64,000 bases of DNA from Bradyrhizobium sp. Rc3b (GTDB lineage: Bacteria; Pseudomonadota; Alphaproteobacteria; Rhizobiales; Xanthobacteraceae). Within the stretch, counting starts at the first letter, position 1. Each line of letters opens with the position of its first letter. The stretch is from NCBI RefSeq assembly GCF_900114915.1, contig NZ_FOUS01000005.1, forward strand, positions 453,807-517,806, in the 5' to 3' direction. Below are positions 34,563-42,655 of the stretch, one piece after another. A model generated the notes under the pieces. That model searched no databases and was not told the origin of the DNA. It saw only the letters and a list, made by a program, of their open reading frames with translations. A program made the translations under genes and the position numbers.

Positions 34563-34658
34563 GCCGTAGGGTGGGCAAAGCGGAGCGTGCCCACCCGCCT
34601 GCGCCGTATCTCAGAGATCGTGGGCACGGCGCAAGGGCGCCTTTGCCCACCCTACGGC
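34563..34658. repeat. Intergenic inverted repeat, family A copy 2
   Basis: GCCGTAGGGTGGGCAAAG at the left, CTTTGCCCACCCTACGGC at the right, with an inner GTGCCCAC / GTGGGCAC pair. Same family as 12490-12593 and 41294-41384. It lies between the convergent nucleotidyltransferase and PAN-domain genes. Confidence 0.9.
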
Positions 34659-34673
34659 ACTACGGCACCTTGC

Positions 34674-35264
34674 CTACCGCACCACGCCCGACGTGAATCC
34701 CGCCTTCCTTCGCGGCGGTTTGATTTCCTTTTTCAGGAAGCAGCGCGCCTCGCGTCCGGTGTAGCCGGGGCGGGCATAGGTGAAGGCGCGGCATTTGTTA
34801 TCGGCGGTGCAGGCGGCCTTGCAGGCCTCTTCGCCCTCGCCGTCCTTGAGCTCGAAATTGCGCAGATCACCACCGGGGCGGTCGATCGACGTCTCCACGC
34901 CCTCGACCCGCGGCTCGATCACGCCGGCGCCGCGCACACCCGAGATGCAGCAACTTCCCGGCACCCGCGCCGGCACGGTGTTCTTCAGCCAGCACACCGC
35001 CGCGCCGCCTTCGACGTCGGGATAGCTGAAGCTCCACGAGCGGCAGCGGCGGTCGCGCTCGCACAGCAGCGCGCAATCCTCGGGATCGCCCGAGGCGACC
35101 GGCGTGCTGAAATAGTCGCCGCCGGGCCGGTCGAACGCAGTCTGGGCGCGCGCCGGCACGCTCACGCATGCGAGCGAAAGCAGCGCGGCGCATGCCACGG
35201 CGCTTGCCAGGACTTTTGCCAAGACCTTTGCCATGACGGCGCCGGACAGGCGGCCCTTCCCCAT
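34674..35264 (-). CDS. Exported protein with two PAN/Apple domains
   Basis: 196 residues. A signal peptide (ASAVACAALLSLACVSVPARA) precedes two tandem cysteine-rich PAN-type modules. Each begins with DRPGGD (FDRPGGDYFSTPV, IDRPGGDLRNFEL), followed by CxxxCxxxxxCRxW/FxF-type patterns (CALLCERDRRCRSWSFSY, CKAACTADNKCRAFTYARPG). PAN domains bind proteins or carbohydrates; a periplasmic or surface role is likely. ATG 35264 is given, while ATG 35234 (MAKVLAK) is also possible. Confidence 0.85.
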   Translation of the reverse strand: MGKGRLSGAVMAKVLAKVLASAVACAALLSLACVSVPARAQTAFDRPGGDYFSTPVASGDPEDCALLCERDRRCRSWSFSYPDVEGGAAVCWLKNTVPARVPGSCCISGVRGAGVIEPRVEGVETSIDRPGGDLRNFELKDGEGEEACKAACTADNKCRAFTYARPGYTGREARCFLKKEIKPPRRKAGFTSGVVR

Positions 35265-35366
35265 CAGAACAGCTTTCGAGTTATTGACGACGTTCAGGTT
35301 TTTTCAGCCGGTCATTTGATCGCCGCAAACCTGTATGGGCGATGAACGGCTGAATCCCTGACCGTC

Positions 35367-36737
35367 CTAGAACGCGTATTCCGCGTAGGCCGGTTCCACC
35401 GAGCCCTTCCAGGGACCGTTGAACTTGTCCAACATTTCCTCGGCCGGCGTCCGGCCGGAATCGATGATGCGGTCGAGCGGCTCAAGGTGCCGCGTTTCGT
35501 CGCGGCCGAGCTGGTCGATCCGGCCGCGCCGGCGCAGGCCGGCATGCGCCAGAACCAGGCATTCCTTGGCGATCTCGAACAGATAACGGTTCTTGATCCG
35601 CGCCTTGAAGCCGAAGCGCGTCACGTCGTCGCGCAGGGCCTGACGCTCGGGCGCGCTCCAGTGCTTGACGATCTCCCAGGCCGCATCGAGCGCGACGTCG
35701 TCATAGAGCAGCCCGACCCAGAACGCCGGCAGCGCCGGCAACCGGCCCCACGGGCCGCCGTCGGAGCCGCGCATCTCGAGATAGCGCTTGAGCCGCACTT
35801 CCGGGAAGATCGTCGAGAGATGGTTGGCCCAGTCCGACAGGGTCGGACGCTCGCCGGGAAGGTTGTTGTTGCGACCGTCGAAGAACGCGCGGAACGAGGA
35901 GCCCGACACGTCGATGTACTCCTCGCCGCGCTTGACGAAATACATGGGCACGTCGAGCGCGTAGTCGACATAGCGCTCGAACCCCATGCCGTCCTCGAAT
36001 GCCCACGGCATCATGCCAGAACGCGCATTGTCGGTGTCGCGCCAGATCTCGGAGCGGAAGGAGAGGAAGCCGTTCGGCTTGCCTTCGGTGAACGGCGAAT
36101 TGGCGAACAAAGCGGTCGCGACCGGCTGCAGCGCGAGCGAGACGCGCAGCTTCTTGACCATGTCGGCTTCGGAGGAGAAGTCGAGATTGGTCTGCACGGT
36201 GCAGGTCCGGTACATCATGTCGAGGCCGTATTGGCCGACCTTCGGCATGTAGTTGGTCATGATCTTGTAGCGGCCCTTGGGCATCACCGGGATATCGGCG
36301 CGCGACCAGGACGGCGTCATGCCGAGACCGAGGAAGCCGATGCCGAGCGGCGTTGCGATCTCGCGCACCTGTGCAAGATGCGCCATCAGCTCGCTCTGGG
36401 TCTGGTGCACGTTCTCGACCGGCGCGCCGGAGAGCTCGAACTGTCCGCCGGGCTCGAGCGAGATCGCACCGCCGCCGGTGACGTCGTAGAGGCCGATGAT
36501 GTTGCCCTTCTCCATGATCGGCTCCCAGCCGAGCAGGAGCTTCATGCCTTCGAGCAACGCACCAATGCCGCGCGCGCCCTCGTAAGGCACCGGACGGTGG
36601 CCCTCGAGCGTGAACGGCGTCTTCTCGTGCTCGGTGCCCATGCGGAATTCGGACGGGTCCTTGCAGCCTTCCTCGAACCACGAAACGAGCTCGTCGCGCG
36701 ATTGCAGCGGCGTCATATCGATCTGGTCTCGCGCCAT
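35367..36737 (-). CDS. gshA: Glutamate-cysteine ligase, plant/alphaproteobacterial type
   Basis: 456 residues. It catalyses the first step of glutathione synthesis. The GCS2-like family signatures are present: FRMGTEHEKTPFTLEGHRPV, GGAISLEPGGQFELSGAPVE, NVHQT, MMYRTCTVQTNLDFSSE and NSPFTEGKPNGFLSFRS. This form is shared by rhizobia and plants and differs from enteric GshA. It reads as a single gene. The neighbouring GST/MarR pair concerns glutathione use, so the context is coherent, though the genes are not in one operon. Confidence 0.95.
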   Translation of the reverse strand: MARDQIDMTPLQSRDELVSWFEEGCKDPSEFRMGTEHEKTPFTLEGHRPVPYEGARGIGALLEGMKLLLGWEPIMEKGNIIGLYDVTGGGAISLEPGGQFELSGAPVENVHQTQSELMAHLAQVREIATPLGIGFLGLGMTPSWSRADIPVMPKGRYKIMTNYMPKVGQYGLDMMYRTCTVQTNLDFSSEADMVKKLRVSLALQPVATALFANSPFTEGKPNGFLSFRSEIWRDTDNARSGMMPWAFEDGMGFERYVDYALDVPMYFVKRGEEYIDVSGSSFRAFFDGRNNNLPGERPTLSDWANHLSTIFPEVRLKRYLEMRGSDGGPWGRLPALPAFWVGLLYDDVALDAAWEIVKHWSAPERQALRDDVTRFGFKARIKNRYLFEIAKECLVLAHAGLRRRGRIDQLGRDETRHLEPLDRIIDSGRTPAEEMLDKFNGPWKGSVEPAYAEYAF

Positions 36738-36836
36738 ATCAAACTCTAATCAAAAGGCGCTTCGATCGAACGCGCGCGGGTGACGGGATGGTCCGCGAAC
36801 CCACCGGGTGCACGGACGAGCTGGTGTGCCGCGCGA

Positions 36837-37334
36837 TCATCGCGACGGCGAGGTTTCGTTGACGTTGGCGACGGGCGGCAGTTTCATCTCGCCGCACGAG
36901 CAGCCCAGGCGGTCGAGCAGACCGCTGAGCTTGACGGCATCGGCATCGGACAATTTCGAGCCGACATATTTCTCGATCGCAGCCGAATAGGCGCTCCACA
37001 TCCGCTTCTGCAGCTCGCGGCCGGCTTCCGTGATCTCGACGAACTGGCCGCGCTTGTCGATCTTGCATTCGCGCCGCGAGGCGAGGCCCTCGTCGACCAG
37101 GCGGTCGATCAGACGCGAGGTGGAATATTGCGGGATCAGCATCTGCCGTTCGAGTTCCACTGGCCTTAGTTCGCCCGAGGGAGCTCGCGACAATTCGAGC
37201 AGCGCGTCATACCATGCCAGCGGCGGGAAGCCGGCCTTCTTCAGATCCTGCTCGACGCAATCGAGCACGCGGCTCTGCACCCGCATCAGGCGGATCCAGG
37301 CGGAAGTCGCCTCGGTCGATGGTTTGCGTTTCAT
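36837..37334 (-). CDS. MarR-family transcriptional regulator
   Basis: 165 residues from ATG 37334 (GCGGGA upstream). The winged helix is in WYDALLELSRAPSGELRPVE, then RQMLIPQYSTSRLIDRLVDE and GLASRRECKIDKRGQFVEIT, which contains the wing. A CSCGE motif near the C-terminus (LDRLGCSCGEMKL) could be redox-active. It is divergent from a glutathione S-transferase gene, and two near-identical palindromes lie between them, so it probably represses that gene and itself in response to an electrophile or thiol stress. Confidence 0.9.
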   Translation of the reverse strand: MKRKPSTEATSAWIRLMRVQSRVLDCVEQDLKKAGFPPLAWYDALLELSRAPSGELRPVELERQMLIPQYSTSRLIDRLVDEGLASRRECKIDKRGQFVEITEAGRELQKRMWSAYSAAIEKYVGSKLSDADAVKLSGLLDRLGCSCGEMKLPPVANVNETSPSR

Positions 37335-37371
37335 GGTCCCGCTCAAGCTCGTCGCCCGTCTCTTACCCCAT

Positions 37372-37417
37372 TTGATGCAGCTGCATCAATATTGACTGTT
37401 ACAAGCAGCTGCATGTA
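37372..37417. promoter_or_regulatory. Two MarR operator candidates overlapping the gst promoter
   Basis: TTGATGCAGCTGCATCAA (37372-37389) is a perfect 18-bp palindrome. TACAAGCAGCTGCATGTA (37400-37417) is the same core with one mismatched pair. Centres are 28 bp apart. The second lies between TTGACT (37392-37397) and a weak -10 (about 37414-37419), so a bound repressor would block gst transcription. Confidence 0.7.
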
Positions 37418-37460
37418 GTCGTTCTTTCCGCCGAACCAAGCGTCAAGAGGAGGAAATTCC

Positions 37461-38075
37461 ATGAAACTGTACTATTCGCCCGGTGCCTGCTCGCTGTCCC
37501 CCCACATCGCGCTCCTGGAAGCCGGCCTGCCCTACGAGCTGGTCAAGGTCGATATCCGGGCCAAGAAGCTCGAAAATGGTGAGGATTATCTGAAGCTGAA
37601 CCCCAAGGGCCAGGTCCCTGCGCTGGGCCTCGACAGCGGCGAGATCGTGACCGAAGGCCCGGTGATTGTCCAGATGATCGCCGATCAGGCATCAAGCAAG
37701 GCGCTGGCGCCCGCCCATGGCAGTTCCGAGCGCTACAAGCTGCTGGAGTGGCTGAATTTCCTCACCTCGGAGGTGCACAAGAGCTTTGGTCCGCTGTTCG
37801 CGCCGGCCCTGAACGACGAAGCCAAGGCTTTCTTCAAAGATCGCGTCATGGGCAAGCTGAAATACATCGACAGCCAGCTCGCCGGCCGCGACTACCTCAT
37901 GGGCAAGCAGTTCACGGTCGCCGACGGATATCTGTTCACGATGCTGACCTGGGGCGAGCGGATGAAGTTCGACCTCTCGGCGATGCCGAACCTTGCCGCC
38001 TACAAGGCCCGCGTCGAGGCGCGGCCGCAGGTGCAGGAAGCGCTGAAGAAGGAAGGCCTCGCGCAGGCGAAGTAA
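37461..38075 (+). CDS. Glutathione S-transferase, beta-class-like
   Basis: 204 residues. The N-terminal thioredoxin fold starts MKLYYSPGACSLSPHIALLE, with Cys10 at the position used by beta-class bacterial GSTs and the cis-proline in KGQVPALGL; the helical domain includes YLMGKQFTVADGYLFTML, the N-capping box. It conjugates or reduces substrates with glutathione. GAGGAGG precedes ATG 37461. Divergent from the MarR gene. A terminator follows. Confidence 0.95.
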   Translation: MKLYYSPGACSLSPHIALLEAGLPYELVKVDIRAKKLENGEDYLKLNPKGQVPALGLDSGEIVTEGPVIVQMIADQASSKALAPAHGSSERYKLLEWLNFLTSEVHKSFGPLFAPALNDEAKAFFKDRVMGKLKYIDSQLAGRDYLMGKQFTVADGYLFTMLTWGERMKFDLSAMPNLAAYKARVEARPQVQEALKKEGLAQAK

Positions 38076-38103
38076 GACCCGCGCACGACAGTCGGGACGA
38101 CGA

Positions 38104-38131
38104 AGAGCCGGATCGATGATCCGGCTCTTTT
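38104..38131 (+). terminator. Rho-independent terminator of gst
   Basis: Stem AAGAGCCGGAT / ATCCGGCTCTT with loop CGATG, followed by TTGCTT. It lies about 30 bases after the gst stop. Confidence 0.88.
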
Positions 38132-38314
38132 GCTTGAAGCGGTCGCGGAAGCCCGGACGTTCGCGATGTCCCGAGCATCAATTTTACGAGCATTGTCGGA
38201 GTTAACAATAACTCCGCCTTGCGTGTGCGGCAGAGATCACCATCGTTGTGAGAGCAATCCAGTTGGCTCAATTTCAGCCATGTACCGCGATGCGGCCTGA
38301 ACTGGGAAGCTCTC

Positions 38315-38623
38315 GTGACAACCGTACTCCTCCTCTTGCTTGCGAGCACGATCACCGGCTTGGCGGCGGGACTCTTCTTCCGAGTCGGGAGTCTGTTGCT
38401 GGTCTCGCCGGCGACCGCGATCCTCGTCGCAACGGTCCTTCAGACCTCGGGCTTTGGATTTTGGACGGGCATTCCCATCGTCGCCGGTTGCCTGGTTGCC
38501 GGCCAGGTCGCCTATTTGGCGGCGACGCTCTACGTGCACAGAGGCGAGCTCTCAGTGCAGGACGACGTCGACGGCGACCCAGGCCAGCGCGGCCATCGCC
38601 ATGTCGATGAAGAGAACGAGTAG
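38315..38623 (+). CDS. Small hypothetical membrane protein
   Basis: 102 residues with a GTG start at 38315 (GGGAAG upstream). Three hydrophobic stretches are visible: TVLLLLLASTITGLAAGLFF, LLLVSPATAILVATVLQTSG and GIPIVAGCLVAGQVAYLAAT, with a hydrophilic, acidic tail (SVQDDVDGDPGQRGHRHVDE). It has no family that I recognise. Its last 72 bases overlap the end of another small gene on the opposite strand. Confidence 0.65.
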   Translation: MTTVLLLLLASTITGLAAGLFFRVGSLLLVSPATAILVATVLQTSGFGFWTGIPIVAGCLVAGQVAYLAATLYVHRGELSVQDDVDGDPGQRGHRHVDEENE

Positions 38624-38761
38624 CGCCAGGCCGACCCAGGAGGGGAGCTTTCTGCGCCGCCGGAAGAGCCTGCGCCGTGGCCACGGCTGCCCCAGCCGCA
38701 AGAGTGGGGCGTATCTTACGGCAACGCCGGCTGCGCTGACTTGAGACACCGTGGGGATCAT
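38552..38761 (-). CDS. Possible small single-helix membrane protein
   Basis: 69 residues. The N-terminus is basic (LGQPWPRRRLFRRRRKLPSW) and the C-terminal third is one clean hydrophobic helix (VGLALLVLFIDMAMAALAWV). This positive-inside layout is protein-like, yet no good ribosome-binding site precedes ATG 38761, and it overlaps the tail of the plus-strand gene by 72 bases. It may be real or a base-composition artefact. Confidence 0.4.
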   Translation of the reverse strand: MIPTVSQVSAAGVAVRYAPLLRLGQPWPRRRLFRRRRKLPSWVGLALLVLFIDMAMAALAWVAVDVVLH

Positions 38762-38887
38762 TGCGGGACACCTTCAATGCTGACGAGCCATCCGACGGAT
38801 CGTCAGCAAGAGCGGTGCCAGAGCGGAGCGAGCGCAGCTGGACGGGTTTGCAGCGGCGTTTTCTAACCGTTCGACGACTGCAAATAG

Positions 38888-38914
38888 AAAGGCCGGATCG
38901 ACGATCCGGCCTTT
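38888..38914. terminator. Bidirectional terminator-like hairpin
   Basis: Stem AAAGGCCGGAT / ATCCGGCCTTT with loop CGACG. It lies about 110 bases downstream of the fadB-like gene on the minus strand and could end that transcript. The sequence resembles the gst terminator at 38104. Confidence 0.7.
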
Positions 38915-38925
38915 CCTGTTTCTGC

Positions 38926-39014
38926 GTAGCCCGGATGGAGCGCAAGCGTAATCCGGGGTGCTCTCGCAAGTTGAAAAACTGGTCCCGGATTTCGCTACGC
39001 TCCATCCGGGCTAC
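38926..39014. repeat. Intergenic inverted repeat, family D
   Basis: GTAGCCCGGATGGAGCG at the left pairs with CGCTCCATCCGGGCTAC at the right, across a spacer with CGTAATCCGGGG / TCCCGGATTTCG. It ends 10 bases before the fadB-like stop codon. This is the only copy in the window. Confidence 0.85.
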
Positions 39015-39024
39015 AGGCTGCTCG

Positions 39025-41238
39025 TCAGGCCGCCGCCTTCTTCGGCGCGAAGCGGCCATAGAAGGTCTCGCCCTTCGCCGCCATTTCCTCGAGCAGTTTC
39101 GGCGGGGTGAAGCGCGAGCCGTACTTCGCTTCCAGCTTGTGGCAAAGCTCGACGAACTTCTTCGTGCCCATGAAGTCGATATAGGACAGCGTGCCGCCGG
39201 TGAACGGCGCGAAGCCGAAGCCGAGGATCGAGCCGACATCCGCTTCGCGCGGATCGGTGATGACGTGGTCCTCGACCGTGCGCGCGGCTTCCACCGCCTG
39301 CACCACCAGGAAGCGCTGCTTCAGCTCCTCGATATCGAGCGTGTCAGGGTCGAGCTGCTTCGGCTGCAGCGCCGACAGACCCGGCCACAGACTCTTCTGG
39401 CCCTTGCCCTTTTCAGGATAGTCGTAGAAGCCCTTGCTGTTCTTGCGGCCGAGCCGGCCCTGCTTCTCGACCATTTCCACCATCAGCTTCTTCTGGTCGG
39501 GATTGATGGCGTTGGGACCGAGATCGGCCTCCGTCGCCTTCATGATCTTGAGGCCGAGGTCGAGCGCGACTTCGTCGGAGAGCGAGAGCGGGCCGACCGG
39601 CATGCCGGCCATCTTGGCGCAGTTCTCGATCATTGCCGGCGGCACGCCCTCGAGGAACATCTCGTTGCCCTCGGCGACGTAGCGGCCGACGCAGCGGTTG
39701 GCGAAGAAGCCTCTGGAGTCGTTGACGACGATCGGCGTCTTGCCGATCTGGCGGACGTAGTCGAGCGCGGTCGCGAGCGCGAGATCGCCGGTGCTCTTGC
39801 CCTTGATGATCTCGACCAGCATCATCTTCTCGACCGGCGAGAAGAAGTGGATGCCGACGAACTTGCCCTGATCCTTGAACGATTCAGCCAGCGAGGTGAT
39901 CGGCAGCGTCGAGGTGTTCGACGCGAAGATCACGTCCGGCTTCATGTGCTCCTGCGCCTTGGCGAAGGTGTCGGCCTTGACCTTGCGGTCCTCGAACACG
40001 GCCTCGATGACGAGGTCGACGTCCTTCAGCGCCGCATAGTCCGCGGTCGGCGTGATGCGCGCGAGCAGCGCTTCGGCATCGCCGGGCTTGGCGCGGCCCT
40101 TTTTGATCTGCTCCTCGATCACCTTCTGCGCATGCGCCTTGCCCTTGTCGGCGCTCTCCTGGTCGCGGTCGATCAGGACGACGTCGAGGCCGGCACGGGC
40201 CGAGACGTAACCGACGCTCGCGCCCATGAAGCCTGCGCCGATCACGGCGATCTTCTTCATCTTGGTTGCGGGCATGTCCTTCGGACGGCGCGCACCCTTG
40301 TTGAGCTCCTGCATCGACAGGAACAGGCTGCGGATCATCGCCGCCGCTTCCTTCGAGCGCAGCACCGAGGTGAAGTAACGCGATTCGACCCGAAGCGCGG
40401 CGTCGATCGGCAGCTGCAGGCCTTCATAGACGCAGCTCATGATGGCGCGCGCGGCCGGATAATTGTCGTAGGTCTCGCGGCGATAGATCGCATTGCCGGC
40501 CGGGAACATCATCATGCCGGCCTTGGAGAACACCGGGCCGCCGGGCAGCTTGAAACCCTTCTCGTCCCAGGGCGCGATCGCCTTGCCGCCCCCCTTGATC
40601 CAGTCCTTTGCCGCCTTGACGAGATCGGCAGCCGGTACGATGGCGTGGATCAGGTTCAGCGCCTTGGCCTTGTCGATCGTGACGGGATCGCCGTTGAGCA
40701 GGATCGTCATCGCGTCCTGCGGCGGCACCAGGCGCGGCACGCGCTGCGTACCGCCGGCGCCCGGGAACAGGCCGACCTTGACCTCGGGCAGGCCGAGCCG
40801 GGTCTTGGGATTCTCCGCGGCGACGCGATAGTGGCAGCACAGCGTGATTTCGAAACCGCCGCCGAGCGCGAGCCCGTTGATCGCGGCCGCCCACGGCTTG
40901 CCTGATGTTTCGATCGAGCGCAGCACCAGCGAGAAGCGTCGGCTCTGGTCGAACAGCATCTGGTTCGCGGCGGTCTCGCCCTGCTCCTTGAACACCTCCG
41001 CGTAGGCCTGGTTCATGCCCTCGAGCATCGACAGGTCGGCGCCGGCGCAGAACGCTTCCTTGGCCGAGGTGATGACGACGCCCTTCACCGCGGCATCCGC
41101 AGTGGTCGCCTTGACGATGGCGTCGAGCTCGTTGGTCGAGGTCTCGTCGAGCACGTTCATCGAACGGCCCGGGATGTCCCAGGTGACGAGCGCGATGCCG
41201 TCTGCGTCGGTCTCAACCTTGAAATTCTTGTACGACAT
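39025..41238 (-). CDS. fadB: Bifunctional enoyl-CoA hydratase / 3-hydroxyacyl-CoA dehydrogenase
   Basis: 737 residues. The N-terminal crotonase domain (about 1-200) has [18 protein letters not shown] and the oxyanion loop [19 protein letters not shown]. From about 327 the NAD-binding domain starts with [20 protein letters not shown], and [20 protein letters not shown] then [15 protein letters not shown] are the dehydrogenase signatures; a duplicated C-terminal domain follows. It performs the hydration and oxidation steps of beta-oxidation as the alpha subunit of a trifunctional complex with the thiolase upstream. FadB versus FadJ cannot be decided. GAGGAGC precedes ATG 41238. Confidence 0.95.
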   Translation of the reverse strand: MSYKNFKVETDADGIALVTWDIPGRSMNVLDETSTNELDAIVKATTADAAVKGVVITSAKEAFCAGADLSMLEGMNQAYAEVFKEQGETAANQMLFDQSRRFSLVLRSIETSGKPWAAAINGLALGGGFEITLCCHYRVAAENPKTRLGLPEVKVGLFPGAGGTQRVPRLVPPQDAMTILLNGDPVTIDKAKALNLIHAIVPAADLVKAAKDWIKGGGKAIAPWDEKGFKLPGGPVFSKAGMMMFPAGNAIYRRETYDNYPAARAIMSCVYEGLQLPIDAALRVESRYFTSVLRSKEAAAMIRSLFLSMQELNKGARRPKDMPATKMKKIAVIGAGFMGASVGYVSARAGLDVVLIDRDQESADKGKAHAQKVIEEQIKKGRAKPGDAEALLARITPTADYAALKDVDLVIEAVFEDRKVKADTFAKAQEHMKPDVIFASNTSTLPITSLAESFKDQGKFVGIHFFSPVEKMMLVEIIKGKSTGDLALATALDYVRQIGKTPIVVNDSRGFFANRCVGRYVAEGNEMFLEGVPPAMIENCAKMAGMPVGPLSLSDEVALDLGLKIMKATEADLGPNAINPDQKKLMVEMVEKQGRLGRKNSKGFYDYPEKGKGQKSLWPGLSALQPKQLDPDTLDIEELKQRFLVVQAVEAARTVEDHVITDPREADVGSILGFGFAPFTGGTLSYIDFMGTKKFVELCHKLEAKYGSRFTPPKLLEEMAAKGETFYGRFAPKKAAA

Positions 41239-41293
41239 GTTGGTTGCTCCTCGGTGCCGCAGCCAATCTCAGGCGCGGCGGTTGATGGGGTCT

Positions 41294-41384
41294 CGTAGGG
41301 TGGGCAAAGGCGCTCTTGCGCCGTGCCCACCATCATTCGCGACGAGAGCAGTGGTGGGCACGCTTCGCTTTGCCCACCCTACGG
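41294..41384. repeat. Intergenic inverted repeat, family A copy 3
   Basis: CGTAGGGTGGGCAAAG and CTTTGCCCACCCTACG arms with an inner GTGCCCACCA / TGGTGGGCAC pair. It fills most of the 153-base gap between the thiolase and fadB-like genes, and so lies inside what looks like one transcription unit. Confidence 0.9.
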
Positions 41385-41391
41385 CAGTTCG

Positions 41392-42600
41392 TTACACCCG
41401 CTCGATGATGGTCGCGGTGCCCATGCCGCCGCCGATGCACAGCGTCACCAGGGCGGTCGCCTTGTTGGTGCGCTCGAGCTCGTCGAGCACGGTGCCGAGG
41501 ATCATCGCACCGGTTGCACCAAGCGGATGGCCGAGCGCGATGGCGCCGCCATTGACGTTGATGTTGGCGTTGTCGATGTCGAAGGCCTGGATGTAGCGCA
41601 GCACGACCGAGGCGAAGGCTTCGTTGAGCTCGAACAAATCAATGTCCGACTTCTTCATGCCGGAGCGCGCGAACAGCTTTTCGGTGACGTCGACCGGACC
41701 GGTCAGCATCATCGCCGGCTCCGAGCCGATATTGGCGAACGCGCGGATTTTTGCACGCGGCTTCAGGCCGTATTTGCTACCAGCCTCCTTGCTGCCGAGC
41801 AGCACGGCGCCGGCGCCGTCGACGATGCCCGACGAATTGCCGGCGTGGTGCACGTAATTGACCCGCTCGATCTCGGGATGCGACTGCACCGCGACGCCGT
41901 CGAAGCCGCCCATCTGCGCCATCATCGTGAACGAGGGTTGCAGCTGCGCCAGCGACTGCATCGTCGTCGAGGGACGCATGTGCTCGTCCTTGGCCAGGAT
42001 GGTGAGGCCGTTGATGTCCTTCACCGGGACGATCGACTTGTCGAAGCGGCCTTCCTCCCAGGACTTCGCCGCACGCTGCTGGCTCTGCACGGCGTAGGCA
42101 TCGACGTCGTCGCGCGAGAAGCCGTATTTGGTGGCGATCAGATCAGCCGAGACGCCCTGCGGCATGAAGTAAGCGGGGACTGCCATCGACGGATCCATCG
42201 GCCAGGCACCGCCGGAGGCGCCGATGCCGACGCGGCTCATCGATTCAGCGCCGCCGCCGATCACCAGCTCATGCTGGCCGCTCATCACCTGCGCGGCGGC
42301 AAAGTTCACGGCATCGAGGCCGGAGGCGCAGAAGCGGCTGATCTGCACGCCCGGCACGGCTTCGCCGAGACCGGCTTTCAGCGCCGCAAAGCGCGCGATG
42401 TCGGAGCCGGCTTCACCGACCGGATCGACCACGCCGAGGATGACGTCGTCGACGGAATCCTCAGGCAGATTGTTGCGGTCCTTCAGCGCCTTCAACGGCA
42501 CGGTCGCGAGCGCCAGCGCCGTGACTTCGTGCAGCGAACCGTCCGCCTTGCCGCGGCCGCGGGGGGTGCGAACGTGGTCGTAGATGAATGCCTCAGGCAT
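41392..42600 (-). CDS. fadA: Acetyl-CoA C-acyltransferase (thiolase)
   Basis: 402 residues. The acyl-accepting cysteine is Cys91 in [35 protein letters not shown] carries the active-site histidine, and [14 protein letters not shown] the second cysteine. It cleaves 3-ketoacyl-CoA in beta-oxidation, most likely as partner of the adjacent fadB-like protein. AGGAGGG precedes ATG 42600. Confidence 0.95.
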   Translation of the reverse strand: MPEAFIYDHVRTPRGRGKADGSLHEVTALALATVPLKALKDRNNLPEDSVDDVILGVVDPVGEAGSDIARFAALKAGLGEAVPGVQISRFCASGLDAVNFAAAQVMSGQHELVIGGGAESMSRVGIGASGGAWPMDPSMAVPAYFMPQGVSADLIATKYGFSRDDVDAYAVQSQQRAAKSWEEGRFDKSIVPVKDINGLTILAKDEHMRPSTTMQSLAQLQPSFTMMAQMGGFDGVAVQSHPEIERVNYVHHAGNSSGIVDGAGAVLLGSKEAGSKYGLKPRAKIRAFANIGSEPAMMLTGPVDVTEKLFARSGMKKSDIDLFELNEAFASVVLRYIQAFDIDNANINVNGGAIALGHPLGATGAMILGTVLDELERTNKATALVTLCIGGGMGTATIIERV

Positions 42601-42655
42601 GACGCCCTCCTGATGTGATGTTCAATACGATTGGGAGCAGGCAGCGGAAGCAGGC

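Noticed and set aside
38761..40905. Plus-strand frame of 714 codons antisense to the fadB-like gene
   Set aside because: Arg/Glu/Leu-rich translation without domains; strand opposite to an unambiguous enzyme.
41294..41384. Family A repeat considered as a rho-independent terminator
   Set aside because: The arms are about 90 bases apart and no T tract follows. The conserved arms in three places fit a repeat family better.
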